The notes under the pieces were generated by a model. The model searched no databases. It was not told the origin of the DNA and saw nothing but the letters and a program-made list of their open reading frames with translations. Below, in pieces: positions 39,601 through 47,546 of a stretch of DNA of 59,041 nt. Both the position numbers and the translations under genes were made by a program. Where the stretch lies: the NCBI RefSeq assembly GCF_016802865.1, contig NZ_JAEVHM010000017.1:1-59041 (forward strand). Direction: 5' to 3'. Numbering within the stretch: the first letter of the stretch is position 1; every line of letters begins with the position of its first letter. This DNA comes from Micromonospora parastrephiae. GTDB taxonomy: Bacteria; Actinomycetota; Actinomycetes; Mycobacteriales; Micromonosporaceae.

Positions 39601-40863
39601 TCAGACCGGGTAGGCCAGGGCCGGTGCGGCGAGCAGCGGGCCGTGCGTGGCCTTGTCGTCGGCGGTGGGGCCGTGCGAGGTCAGCACCACCGGCGTGTTC
39701 AGCTCGGCGCGTACCGCCTCCGCCCAGTCGGGCGGCGGGTCGTCGTACAGCGGGCGGGAGCGCAGCAGCCGGGCGGTGAGCGCGGCCTGCCGGTCCAGGT
39801 CGCCGGGCGGGCCCGGGGTGAGCCGGTCGGTCGTGTCGTAGCGGCGGCAGATCCGCAGGCCGGGGCCGGCGAGGTCGAGGTGGGTCAGCGCCAGGCCGTC
39901 GACGCCGCCCGCCGCGGCGAGGGCGTACCGGTGGGCGACCGCGTCGAAGTGGCCGAACCGGAACCGGCCCTGCCACGGGTTCGTGGCGTTGTGGTGGTCG
40001 GTGAACGGCAGGCTCGGGTCCTCGGTCACCAACGGGCCGTGCCCGTGCCGGGTGGTGACCACGCGGAGCACCCCGATCCGGGTCACGTCGCCGGACCGGC
40101 CCGCCTCGGCGAGCAGACTGTCGGCGTTGGCGAACGTGGTGGTGCTCCACGTCGTGTACGGGTGGAAGCCGTGCCACTCGTCGAGCAGTACGCCCTGTGC
40201 GCCCTCGAAGACACAGGTTCCGGCGCGCAGCGCCCCGGCGAGCCAGGTCTCGTCGACGATCGCGACCCGCCCGGCGAACCCGGTGAAGGCGGGCAGGCAG
40301 TCCTCGACCGGCGGTGCGTCCAGTGGGCCGAGTTCGGCGGTCAGCCGGTCCCGCAGGGCGGTCAGCCTGCGACGCAGCAGCGCCGGACGGTGGCAGTCGG
40401 CGACCCGGGGTGCCTCGTCGGGGTGGGCGAGACCGTACGCGACGGCCTCGCCCACCCCCAGCCCGCAGGAGCCGTGCCGGTCGGCTCCCCGGGCGATCTC
40501 CCGGGCCTGGTTGGCGGCCCGGTGGTACGGGGTGGCGAGCAGCGCGTCCCCGTCGACGGTCAGCCGGTCGAGCGCGTCGGGCACCCCGACCGTGGCGAGA
40601 TGGTCGGCCTCGGCGGCCAGCGCCAGCGGGTCCACCACCACGTGCCGCGACAGGTGCGTACGGACCCCGGGATGGAAGGTTCCGGCGCCGAACTGCGCGA
40701 ACGTGTGGTGCCGCCCGTCGCGCAGCACGACGTTGTGCGCCGCCTGCGCGCCCCCGTTGAAGCGGACCACGGTGTGCACGGGGCGGGTGGCGCAGAGCCA
40801 GTCCACCACCGTGCCCTTGCCCGCGTCGCCGTAACCGAGGTCGACCACCGCCACGTGCCTCAC
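39601..40863 (-). CDS. Divergent adenylosuccinate-synthetase-like protein (PurA paralogue)
   Basis: A 420-residue PurA-fold protein that is clearly not the housekeeping enzyme, which is at 28331. Asp13 and Lys16 of the GDEGKGK loop remain (GDAGKGT at 12-18), as does the catalytic His (AAH, His43). But Glu14 is Ala, the NNAGHT loop reads AQAAHN, the GIGPxYxDK signature reads GVGEAVAYG, VGxGPFPTE reads HGHGPLVTE, and the guanine-recognition TKLD is THLD (327-330). So the purine substrate, the nucleotide donor or both probably differ from IMP and GTP. It is the last gene of a four-gene operon and overlaps the VWA gene by GTGA. Its reaction is unknown. Confidence 0.82.
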   Translation of the reverse strand: MRHVAVVDLGYGDAGKGTVVDWLCATRPVHTVVRFNGGAQAAHNVVLRDGRHHTFAQFGAGTFHPGVRTHLSRHVVVDPLALAAEADHLATVGVPDALDRLTVDGDALLATPYHRAANQAREIARGADRHGSCGLGVGEAVAYGLAHPDEAPRVADCHRPALLRRRLTALRDRLTAELGPLDAPPVEDCLPAFTGFAGRVAIVDETWLAGALRAGTCVFEGAQGVLLDEWHGFHPYTTWSTTTFANADSLLAEAGRSGDVTRIGVLRVVTTRHGHGPLVTEDPSLPFTDHHNATNPWQGRFRFGHFDAVAHRYALAAAGGVDGLALTHLDLAGPGLRICRRYDTTDRLTPGPPGDLDRQAALTARLLRSRPLYDDPPPDWAEAVRAELNTPVVLTSHGPTADDKATHGPLLAAPALAYPV

Positions 40864-41819
40864 AGCCTGGTCACCCCACCACCGGTGTCGCGGAACGCCG
40901 GCAGTGTCGACACTTCGGCCCGCCGGCCCCGCCCGAGACGGGCCAGAGCCTTGGACACGGTGCCGGTGGCGCCGGACCCGGAGCGGTCCAGGTGGCGAAG
41001 GCCCTCGTCCAGGTCGATGGCCTGTTCACCGAGGCCGATGGTGAGCGCGATGGTCTCGCAGACCGCGTCGAGGTCGTCGAGCACGACGGTGTTCTGCCCG
41101 AGCAGGTCCCGCCAGAAGTCGAGCACCTTGGCGTTGCCGGCGTAGTGACTGCCGGCGGGAAGCAGGTAGTAGGTGTCCCAGCGGCGGCTCACCTCGTCGA
41201 CGACCTGCCGCAGCGGCACGTCCTCGGCCAGGTCGTCACCGATCAGGCCGGCCACCTCACGGGCCTTCGCCCGCGGGTACGCCAGCTCGTCGCCGATGAT
41301 GAACAGGTAGCCGCGCCGGCCGCGCTTCTCCCAACTGTCGGTGACGGTGTGCCGGGCCATGAAGTACATGGCCAGCTCGTACGACTCGGTCATCTGCCCG
41401 CCGCCACCGCCCTCCAGCACGATCCGGCCGAGGTCGTCGTCCATCCGGTTGTCCGACTCGAACTGGCTCACCTGCAACGGCACCCGGTCGCAGGTGGCGT
41501 CCCCGATCGCGCCGAACATGATCTGCGGATCGCTGGCGTAGCCCTGCCGTTGCAGCAGCCCGAGCAGCTGCGGCAGCTTGGTCTGCAGGACGCGCGGTAC
41601 CTTGCCCATCGAGCCGGTCACGTCGAAGAGCACCGCGATGGGCGTCGACCGGGGGTGTTCGGCGGAGTCCCGGCTCTCACGGGTCGCGCCCCGGGGGTCG
41701 AGCGCGGGGTGCACGGTGCGGGCTCCACTGTCGCTGTAGGAGAAAGCGCTGCGGCCGGTGGAGCGCCGGTAGCGGTCGGCGGCGTCGTACACGTCGGTGG
41801 ACCAGATTCCACTGCCCAT
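40860..41819 (-). CDS. VWA-domain protein
   Basis: A 319-residue soluble protein with a von Willebrand factor A domain from about residue 60. The metal-binding MIDAS motif is IAVLFDVTGSMG (Asp66, Thr68, Ser70). A conserved GGGGGQMTESYELAMYF segment and LFIIGDELAYPRAK follow. The N-terminal 60 residues (YDAADRYRRSTGRSAFSYSD) are polar. VWA proteins in bacteria often partner with AAA ATPases, kinases or chaperones; here its operon partners are a J-domain/pseudokinase and a PurA-like enzyme. It starts nine bases after the upstream gene. Role unknown. Confidence 0.8.
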   Translation of the reverse strand: MGSGIWSTDVYDAADRYRRSTGRSAFSYSDSGARTVHPALDPRGATRESRDSAEHPRSTPIAVLFDVTGSMGKVPRVLQTKLPQLLGLLQRQGYASDPQIMFGAIGDATCDRVPLQVSQFESDNRMDDDLGRIVLEGGGGGQMTESYELAMYFMARHTVTDSWEKRGRRGYLFIIGDELAYPRAKAREVAGLIGDDLAEDVPLRQVVDEVSRRWDTYYLLPAGSHYAGNAKVLDFWRDLLGQNTVVLDDLDAVCETIALTIGLGEQAIDLDEGLRHLDRSGSGATGTVSKALARLGRGRRAEVSTLPAFRDTGGGVTRL

Positions 41820-41828
41820 GACAGCTCC

Positions 41829-42800
41829 TTATGGGGTGAGGGCGAAGGGGCGGAAGGTGCGTGGCCCGTACAGCCGGTCCAGCACCTGGTCGAGTTCGCG
41901 GAGCAGGCGCCAGGCGTCGTCGGGCCGGGCGACCAGGGGTCGCTGCCGGCAGCCGTCGGCGAAGTCGAGCAGCTCGCGGGGCGCCTGACGGTTCATCAGC
42001 GAGGTCATGCAGCGGCTGGCCATCGCGATGTCGGTGCCCGGCCCGCAGGGCAGCTTCTGGAAGACCTCGGGCGGATACCAGTCCTCCTGGCCGGGCACCA
42101 GCGCTGGGACAGTGGTTCCCACGGGTGCGGAGAAGCACCAGTCGACCAGCACCACGCCGTGGGCGTCCGGCTCGATCAGCACGTGTCGCGGCAGGACGGC
42201 GCCGTGCACGATTCCCGCTCGGTGGGCCAGACCGAGCACCACCAGCAGCCGCCGCCACATCCAGGCAACGTCCCGGGCGTCCAACCCGTCGGGGTACGCG
42301 CGCCGCACCTCGTCGAGGTCGTGCAGGCCGGGCGCGGTGGCGAGCACGTTGATCCGCCGTTCGGCGCCGGTCGCGGCGTCCGAGTGCCGGAACTCGTCGA
42401 CGAGTCGGGGCACGTACGGCAGGTAGCGCGGGTCGCCACGCTCGGCGATGGTGCACAGCGCGTACGCCTCGCGGGCCATCAGGTCGTTGTCGGTGGGCCG
42501 CCGGGGGAGCTTGAGCAGCCGGTCGTCGCCGACGTCGTAGAGGTCGGCCAGGTCACCGGAGTGGACCGGCACGCCGAGTCGGTAGTCGCCGAGGACGGTG
42601 ACCTGTCGGGCCTGCCACCGGGTGGTGACGTGGATGAACGCGTCGAGGGCTTCGGCGCGTACCGCCGGGTCGGCCGGCAGGCGGTCGGGGTGCAGGGCCG
42701 CGACCAGCTCGCGGTAGCGCCGGGCCGGCTGGTCCGTGCCGAACAGGTCGGCGTCGGTGCGGGCCGCCGTGACCAGGCGGATGGCAGCCGTCGTCCTCAC
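41829..42800 (-). CDS. J-domain and pseudokinase fusion protein
   Basis: A 323-residue soluble protein. Residues 15-62 resemble a J domain with the HPD tripeptide at 37-39 (YRELVAALHPDRLP, then AFIHVTTRWQ). The rest has a protein-kinase-like layout: Lys97 in DRLLKLP, Glu111 in the alpha-C position, then IVHGAVLPRHVLI where active kinases have HRDLKPxN, and VLVDWCFS in place of DFG. The catalytic Asp is Ala201 and the Asn is His, so phosphotransfer is unlikely. GTG 42800 overlaps the TGA stop of the Nudix gene (GTGA). A role linking DnaK-type chaperones to the operon is inferred. Confidence 0.75.
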   Translation of the reverse strand: MRTTAAIRLVTAARTDADLFGTDQPARRYRELVAALHPDRLPADPAVRAEALDAFIHVTTRWQARQVTVLGDYRLGVPVHSGDLADLYDVGDDRLLKLPRRPTDNDLMAREAYALCTIAERGDPRYLPYVPRLVDEFRHSDAATGAERRINVLATAPGLHDLDEVRRAYPDGLDARDVAWMWRRLLVVLGLAHRAGIVHGAVLPRHVLIEPDAHGVVLVDWCFSAPVGTTVPALVPGQEDWYPPEVFQKLPCGPGTDIAMASRCMTSLMNRQAPRELLDFADGCRQRPLVARPDDAWRLLRELDQVLDRLYGPRTFRPFALTP

Positions 42801-43551
42801 CGCACCGTCTCCTCGCGGGCCGGCCGCAGCAGCGCCGGGTGCAGCAGCCGGGCGTCGCCGGCCCGGTAGAGCCGGGCGCGGGGGCCGCCCCGGGCGCACC
42901 GCGCTCGGTGCTGGCGCCCGTGCTCTCCACGAAGCCCGGCACGGAGAGCACCTTGCGGTGGAAGTTGCCCGCGTGCAGCGGGTGACCCCAGACCGTCTCG
43001 TAGACGGCTCGCAGCTCGCTGATCGTGAACTCGGCGGCGAGGAAGCGCGTGGCGAGCGGGGTGTACTCCAGTTTGGACCGGGCCCGTTCCAGCGCGTCGT
43101 CGATGATCCGGCCGTGGTCGAAGGCGAGCTGCCGGCTGGTCAACGCGGTCACCGGAAGCCAGATCGCCTCGTCGGCGTCGGTGCCGGCGGCCGGGTCCGG
43201 CAGGTCGGGGGCGAACGCGAGGTGGGCGATCGAGACGACGCGCATCCGCGGGTCGCGGCCGGGCGCGCCGTAACTGCCCAACTGCTCCAGGTGTACGCGG
43301 CGCAGCCCTTCGCCGCCGAGCCCGGTCTCCTCGGCCAGCTCCCGTCGGGCGCCGGCGATCAGGTCCTCGTCGGGGCGGACGAAGCCGCCGGGCAGCGCCC
43401 AGTGCCCCTCGAACGGCGCCTGGCCACGGCGGATCAGCAGGAGGTGCAGCGCGTCGTCGCGGATGGTCAGTGCCACCACGTCGACGGTCACGGCGACCGA
43501 CGGGTAGGCCCGTGGGTCGTACGCCTTCAGGAAGTCCTGCTCGTCAACCAT
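42797..43551 (-). pseudogene. NrtR-like Nudix/winged-helix regulator, frameshifted near its 3' end
   Basis: The protein has an N-terminal Nudix domain with a complete Nudix box (residues 56-78: G-x5-E-x7-RELAEETGL) and a C-terminal winged helix of the NrtR type (FTISELRAVYETVWGHPL, GNFHRKVL). NrtR proteins repress NAD-metabolism genes and are released by ADP-ribose; an intact box leaves hydrolase activity possible. In the last 80 bases the frame is lost: one missing C in the run of five at 42880-42884 (minus strand) would restore RARLYRAGDARLLHP and a stop at 42797 that overlaps the next gene's GTG. That overlap strongly supports a sequencing error, giving about 251 residues. First gene of a four-gene operon, with tandem operators just upstream. 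Confidence 0.8.
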
Positions 43552-43556
43552 GTCTC

Positions 43557-43570
43557 TCTCATTCTGAGAA
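43557..43570. promoter_or_regulatory. Putative NrtR-like operator, proximal copy
   Basis: On the minus strand it reads TTCTCAGAATGAGA, an imperfect palindrome (TCTCA-GAA-TGAGA core). It lies five bases upstream of the Nudix gene start and matches the distal copy in 12 of 14 bases. Confidence 0.6.
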
Positions 43571-43572
43571 CA

Positions 43573-43586
43573 TCTCGTTGTGAGAA
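43573..43586. promoter_or_regulatory. Putative NrtR-like operator, distal copy
   Basis: On the minus strand it reads TTCTCACAACGAGA, the same motif as the proximal copy with a 16-bp period, so two repressor dimers could bind side by side across the promoter. Confidence 0.58.
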
Positions 43587-43643
43587 GAACCTAGCGCACG
43601 CGAACGCCCCTGCCAAGCCCGAATCCGGATTGGCAGGGGCGCG

Positions 43644-44690
43644 TCAGCGCACGAGACCCGCCAGGTGCGGTCGGCCGCGCGAGTCGTGCAGGGCGAAGCC
43701 GCCGTCCGGCAGAAGGGCGAAGCTCACCGTGCTCGGTAGCGGCACGGGCACCTTGAAGGCGACCTCGACGGTGTAGGCGTCCGGCAGCCGGGACTCCAGC
43801 GCGGCCAGGCAGCGCGCCTTGCTCCACATGCCGTGCGCGATCGGCCGGCGGAAGCCGAACAGCCGCGCCCCGAGCAGGGACGTGTGTATCGGGTTGTGGT
43901 CCCCGGAAACTCGCGCGTACCGCGTGCCGACGCGGGGTTCCACCCGCCAGCGAGCCGTGGCGTCCGGCGCCTCCGGGCGTCCGCCCCGATCGCGCGCCTC
44001 GCCGCCGCTGGGCTTACGCTCCCGACCCAGGTACGTCGAGACGCCGCGCCAGACCTCCTCCCCGGCGACCGAGCCGACCAGGACCACGTCCACCTGCCGC
44101 CCCCGGTCGTGCGGGCGCAGGTTCTCCGCGTACGTCGTGAGGTCGAGAGTCTCGTCGGCGGTGATCGGGCGGTGCACGGTGATCCGGTTGCCGATGTGCA
44201 CGACACCGGTCAGCGGGATGGGAAACCCCGGCATGGTCATCAGTCGCAGGGACAGCGGGAAACCCATGACGTGCGGGAACGTGGCCGGCAGTCGATCGGT
44301 GAGCCGGAATCCGCAGACCCGGTCGTAGTCGGCCAGATGCGCCCGGTCGACGGTCACCCCGCCCACGGCCACCTCGACCGCCGGCAGGCCCGGCCCCCGC
44401 CGCCCACCGCCGAGGCCCGGCAGCGCACCGAGCACGGCCCGCCGGTAGAGCGCCCCGGCCGCCGGCATCCGGGGCAGCGCGACCCGCTCCCGGGCACCGG
44501 TTTCGGTGCGCCCGGCCGGACCGCCGCCGGAGAGGTCGTGCGTCTGCTCAAGGCTCAGGTCCTGCCCCGAGGGTTCCGGCCTGTGGATCGCGTCCAGGAT
44601 CTCCCGCGACAGGATCTCGGTGGGGCCGTCGGTCAGCTCGTGGACCGACAGGTCGTCCGGGCCCTCCGCCGGCTTTCTTCTCCTTGCCAT
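43644..44690 (-). CDS. MaoC-type hydratase/dehydratase (HtdX-like)
   Basis: A double hot-dog fold protein of 348 residues. The C-terminal half carries the hydratase-2 motif YARVSGDHNPIH followed by GFRRPIAHGMWSKARCLAAL, which holds the catalytic Asp and His. The N-terminal 100 residues (MARRRKPAEGPDDLSV onward) are longer than in Mycobacterium HtdX. ATG 44690 overlaps the fabG4 stop in TGATG, so translation is coupled. HtdX (Rv0241c) lies beside FabG4 (Rv0242c) and FadA2 (Rv0243) in Mycobacterium, the same order as here. It probably dehydrates 3-hydroxyacyl thioesters. Confidence 0.87.
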   Translation of the reverse strand: MARRRKPAEGPDDLSVHELTDGPTEILSREILDAIHRPEPSGQDLSLEQTHDLSGGGPAGRTETGARERVALPRMPAAGALYRRAVLGALPGLGGGRRGPGLPAVEVAVGGVTVDRAHLADYDRVCGFRLTDRLPATFPHVMGFPLSLRLMTMPGFPIPLTGVVHIGNRITVHRPITADETLDLTTYAENLRPHDRGRQVDVVLVGSVAGEEVWRGVSTYLGRERKPSGGEARDRGGRPEAPDATARWRVEPRVGTRYARVSGDHNPIHTSLLGARLFGFRRPIAHGMWSKARCLAALESRLPDAYTVEVAFKVPVPLPSTVSFALLPDGGFALHDSRGRPHLAGLVR

Positions 44691-46051
44691 CACGCCCCCA
44701 GCAGACTCTGGCCGCAGACCCGGACCACGTTGCCGCTGACCGCGCCGCTGGCCGGCCAGGCCAGCCAACCGATCGTCTCGGCCACGTCCACCGGCAGTCC
44801 GCCCTGGGCGAGGCTGTTCATTCGCCGCCCGGCCTCGCGGACCACCAGCGGGATGCGTGCGGTGAGCCGGGTCTCGATGAAGCCGGGGGCCACCGCGTTG
44901 ACGCTGATGTCCCGCTCGCGCAGGACCGGGGCCAGCGAGTCGACCAGCCCGATCACGCCGGCCTTGCTGGTGGCGTAGTTGGTCTGCCCCCGGTTGCCGG
45001 CGATCCCGGCGATCGAGGAGACCGCGACGATCCGGCCGCCCGCCGGGATCAACTCCCGCTCCAGCAGCACGTCGTTGATCCGCTCCTGGCTGGACAGGTT
45101 GACGTCGATGACCTGGTCCCACCGGTCGGCGTCCATCCGGCCGAGCGTCTTGTCCCGGGTGATGCCGGCGTTGTGCACCACCACGTCGACCCGGCCGTGC
45201 CGGCTCGCCAGGTGGTCGGCGAGCCGGGTCGGCGCGTCCGGTGCGGTCAGGTCGAGCTGCACGGCGGTGCCGCCGATCTCGTTCGCCACGGCGGCGAGCG
45301 CATCCCCGGCCGCCGGGACGTCCAGCGCCACCACCTGCGCGCCGTCGCGGGCGAGCACCTTCGCCAGCGCCGCGCCGATCCCCCGGGCGGCGCCGGTGAC
45401 CAGCACGACCTGCCCGTCCAGTGGGCGGTCCCAGTCGGTCGGGGCACTGGCCGCGCCGGCACCGACCCGGATGACCTGCCCCGAGACGTACGCGGACCGT
45501 CCGGACAGGAGGAACCGGAGGGTCGATTCCAGGCTCGTGCGGGTGGCGCTCTCGGCGCGGGTCACGTAGACGAGCTGCGCGGTGATGCCCCGGCCGAACT
45601 CCTTGCCGATGCTGCGCACCAGCCCCTCCAGGGCGCGCTGGGCGGTCGCCTCGCGGGGCGTCGCGCACTCGCCCGGAGGTGTGCCCAGCACGATCACCCG
45701 GCCGCTGGGCAGCACGGCCCGGGCCTGCGGGTGGAAGAAGTCGTAGAGCTGGCGCAGCACGGTCGAGTCGGTGATCCCGGTGGCGTCGAAGAGCAGTGCG
45801 CCGTACCGCTGGGGGGTGTCGGCGGCGGCGTCGGCGGCCGGGTCGGCCAGCTCGACCCCGGCGGCGGTCAGGATCTCGGCGACCGGTTCGGCGAGCCGGC
45901 CGCCGGTGGCCGAGCCGAGCAGGGCCGGCCCGGCCAGCAGGGGGTCGCCGGGGTGATGTCGGCGCAGTCGGGGCGGGTCGGGCAGCCCGAGGCGCTTGAC
46001 CAGCGCGCGGCCGGCGGCCGATTGGACGAAGCTCGCGTACCTGTCGGTCAT
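44690..46051 (-). CDS. fabG4: 3-oxoacyl-ACP/CoA reductase, high-molecular-weight FabG4 type
   Basis: A 453-residue reductase with two Rossmann-like domains. The N-terminal one (1-190) is degenerate; the C-terminal one is a full SDR domain with VTGAARGIGAALAKVL, VVHNAGITRD, the catalytic Ser in VSSIAGIAGN and YATSKAG. It reduces 3-ketoacyl thioesters with NAD(H). The gene is divergent from fadA2 across a 56-bp gap that contains a CTACT-GAGTAG dyad, and is followed directly by the MaoC-type gene. Length and neighbours match Rv0242c of Mycobacterium. Confidence 0.92.
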   Translation of the reverse strand: MTDRYASFVQSAAGRALVKRLGLPDPPRLRRHHPGDPLLAGPALLGSATGGRLAEPVAEILTAAGVELADPAADAAADTPQRYGALLFDATGITDSTVLRQLYDFFHPQARAVLPSGRVIVLGTPPGECATPREATAQRALEGLVRSIGKEFGRGITAQLVYVTRAESATRTSLESTLRFLLSGRSAYVSGQVIRVGAGAASAPTDWDRPLDGQVVLVTGAARGIGAALAKVLARDGAQVVALDVPAAGDALAAVANEIGGTAVQLDLTAPDAPTRLADHLASRHGRVDVVVHNAGITRDKTLGRMDADRWDQVIDVNLSSQERINDVLLERELIPAGGRIVAVSSIAGIAGNRGQTNYATSKAGVIGLVDSLAPVLRERDISVNAVAPGFIETRLTARIPLVVREAGRRMNSLAQGGLPVDVAETIGWLAWPASGAVSGNVVRVCGQSLLGA

Positions 46052-46060
46052 GGGCGTAGC

Positions 46061-46074
46061 CTACTGGCGAGTAG
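46061..46074. promoter_or_regulatory. Putative fatty-acid TetR operator between fabG4 and fadA2
   Basis: CTACTGGCGAGTAG has six of seven complementary pairs and shares 11 of 14 bases with each of the sites at 35594 and 35610. It lies 10 bases upstream of the fabG4 start. Confidence 0.6.
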
Positions 46075-46107
46075 GGTTCGAGCAACACATCTCGGAGGAG
46101 GCGGATC

Positions 46108-47400
46108 GTGCAGAGCATCCGGCGGGTCGCGGTCATCGGGGGCAACCGCATCCCCTTCGCCCGTTCCAACTCCCGCTACGCGGACGCGTCCAACGCGGAC
46201 CTGCTCGGCGCGGCGCTGGACGGTCTGATCGCCCGGTACGGGCTGGCCGGACAGCGGGTCGGCGAGGTGGTGGCCGGCGCGGTGCTGAAGCACTCCCGCG
46301 ACTTCAACCTCACCCGCGAGGTCGTCCTCGGGTCCCGCCTCGACCCGCACACCCCGGCATACGACATCCAACAGGCTTGCGGCACCGGCCTGGAGGCGGC
46401 GATCCTCGTCGCCAACAAGATCGCTCTCGGCCAGCTCGACGTGGGCATCGCCGGCGGTGTCGACACCACCTCGGACGCGCCCCTCGCGGTCAACGAGGAG
46501 ATGCGGCGCACGTTGGTCAAGCTCAACTCCGCCCGCACGCTCGGCGAGCGGCTGAAGATCGCCGCGAAGCTGCGCCCGCTCCAGCCGTTCAAGCCGGAGA
46601 TCCCGCGCAACGCCGAGCCGCGTACCGGCCTCTCCATGGGTGACCACGCCGCCCGCACCGCGCTGCGCTGGCAGATCGACCGGCGCTCCCAGGACGAGCT
46701 GGCGTTGCGTTCGCACCAGCGGCTCGCCGCCGCGTACGACCGGGGCTTCTTCGACGACCTGATGACGCCCTACCTGGGGCTCACCCGCGATCAGAACCTC
46801 CGCCCGGACACCAGCCTGGAGAAGCTCGGCTCGCTCCGGCCGGTCTTCGGCACCCGCGGCCCGGACGCCGAGCAGGCCACCATGACGGCCGGCAACTCGT
46901 CGCCGCTCACCGACGGAGCCTCCACCGTCCTGCTGGCCAGCGAGGAGTGGGCGGCGGCGCACAACCTGCCCGTGCTGGCCTGGTTCAGCTGGTCGGAGAC
47001 GGCGGCGGTGGACTTCGTGCACGGCGACGAAGGGCTGCTGATGGCCCCCGCGTACGCGGTGCCCCGGATGCTGGCCCGTGCCGGGCTGACGCTGCAGGAC
47101 TTCGACTACTACGAGATCCACGAGGCGTTCGCCTCGCAGGTGCTGGCCACCCTGGCCGCCTGGGAGTCGCCGGAGTTCTGCAAGGACCGGCTCGGCCTGG
47201 ACACCCCGCTGGGCGCGATCGACACCGACCGGCTCAACGTCAACGGCTCGTCGCTGGCCGCCGGGCATCCGTTCGCCGCCACCGGCGGGCGGATCGTGGC
47301 GACGCTGGCCAAACTGCTGGCCGAGAAGGGTGGCGGACGCGGCCTGATCTCCATCTGCGCCGCCGGTGGCCAGGGCGTCACGGCGATCCTGGAGCGCTGA
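46108..47400 (+). CDS. fadA2: Acetyl-CoA C-acyltransferase (thiolase, FadA2-like)
   Basis: A thiolase of beta-oxidation or its reverse, 430 residues. The nucleophile Cys91 is in QQACGTGLEA, the catalytic His in EIHEAFASQ and NVNGSSLAAGHPFAATG, and the second Cys in ISICAAGGQG. GTG 46108 follows a GGAGGAGG-type site. Divergent from fabG4, forming a reductase-thiolase-dehydratase locus for fatty acid breakdown or elongation. Confidence 0.93.
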   Translation: MQSIRRVAVIGGNRIPFARSNSRYADASNADLLGAALDGLIARYGLAGQRVGEVVAGAVLKHSRDFNLTREVVLGSRLDPHTPAYDIQQACGTGLEAAILVANKIALGQLDVGIAGGVDTTSDAPLAVNEEMRRTLVKLNSARTLGERLKIAAKLRPLQPFKPEIPRNAEPRTGLSMGDHAARTALRWQIDRRSQDELALRSHQRLAAAYDRGFFDDLMTPYLGLTRDQNLRPDTSLEKLGSLRPVFGTRGPDAEQATMTAGNSSPLTDGASTVLLASEEWAAAHNLPVLAWFSWSETAAVDFVHGDEGLLMAPAYAVPRMLARAGLTLQDFDYYEIHEAFASQVLATLAAWESPEFCKDRLGLDTPLGAIDTDRLNVNGSSLAAGHPFAATGGRIVATLAKLLAEKGGGRGLISICAAGGQGVTAILER

Positions 47401-47546
47401 GCGCGCCGATCGTCCCTTACCGGGGCACCCGCCAACCGGCGTTAACGCTCCGTTCAGAAGTCGGCCCGCTGGTGGAGGGCTGACCACGCGATGGTGATCG
47501 CTGCTGAACGTGATTACTCCTGCGTGCGGAACGGGGCCGTAACACC

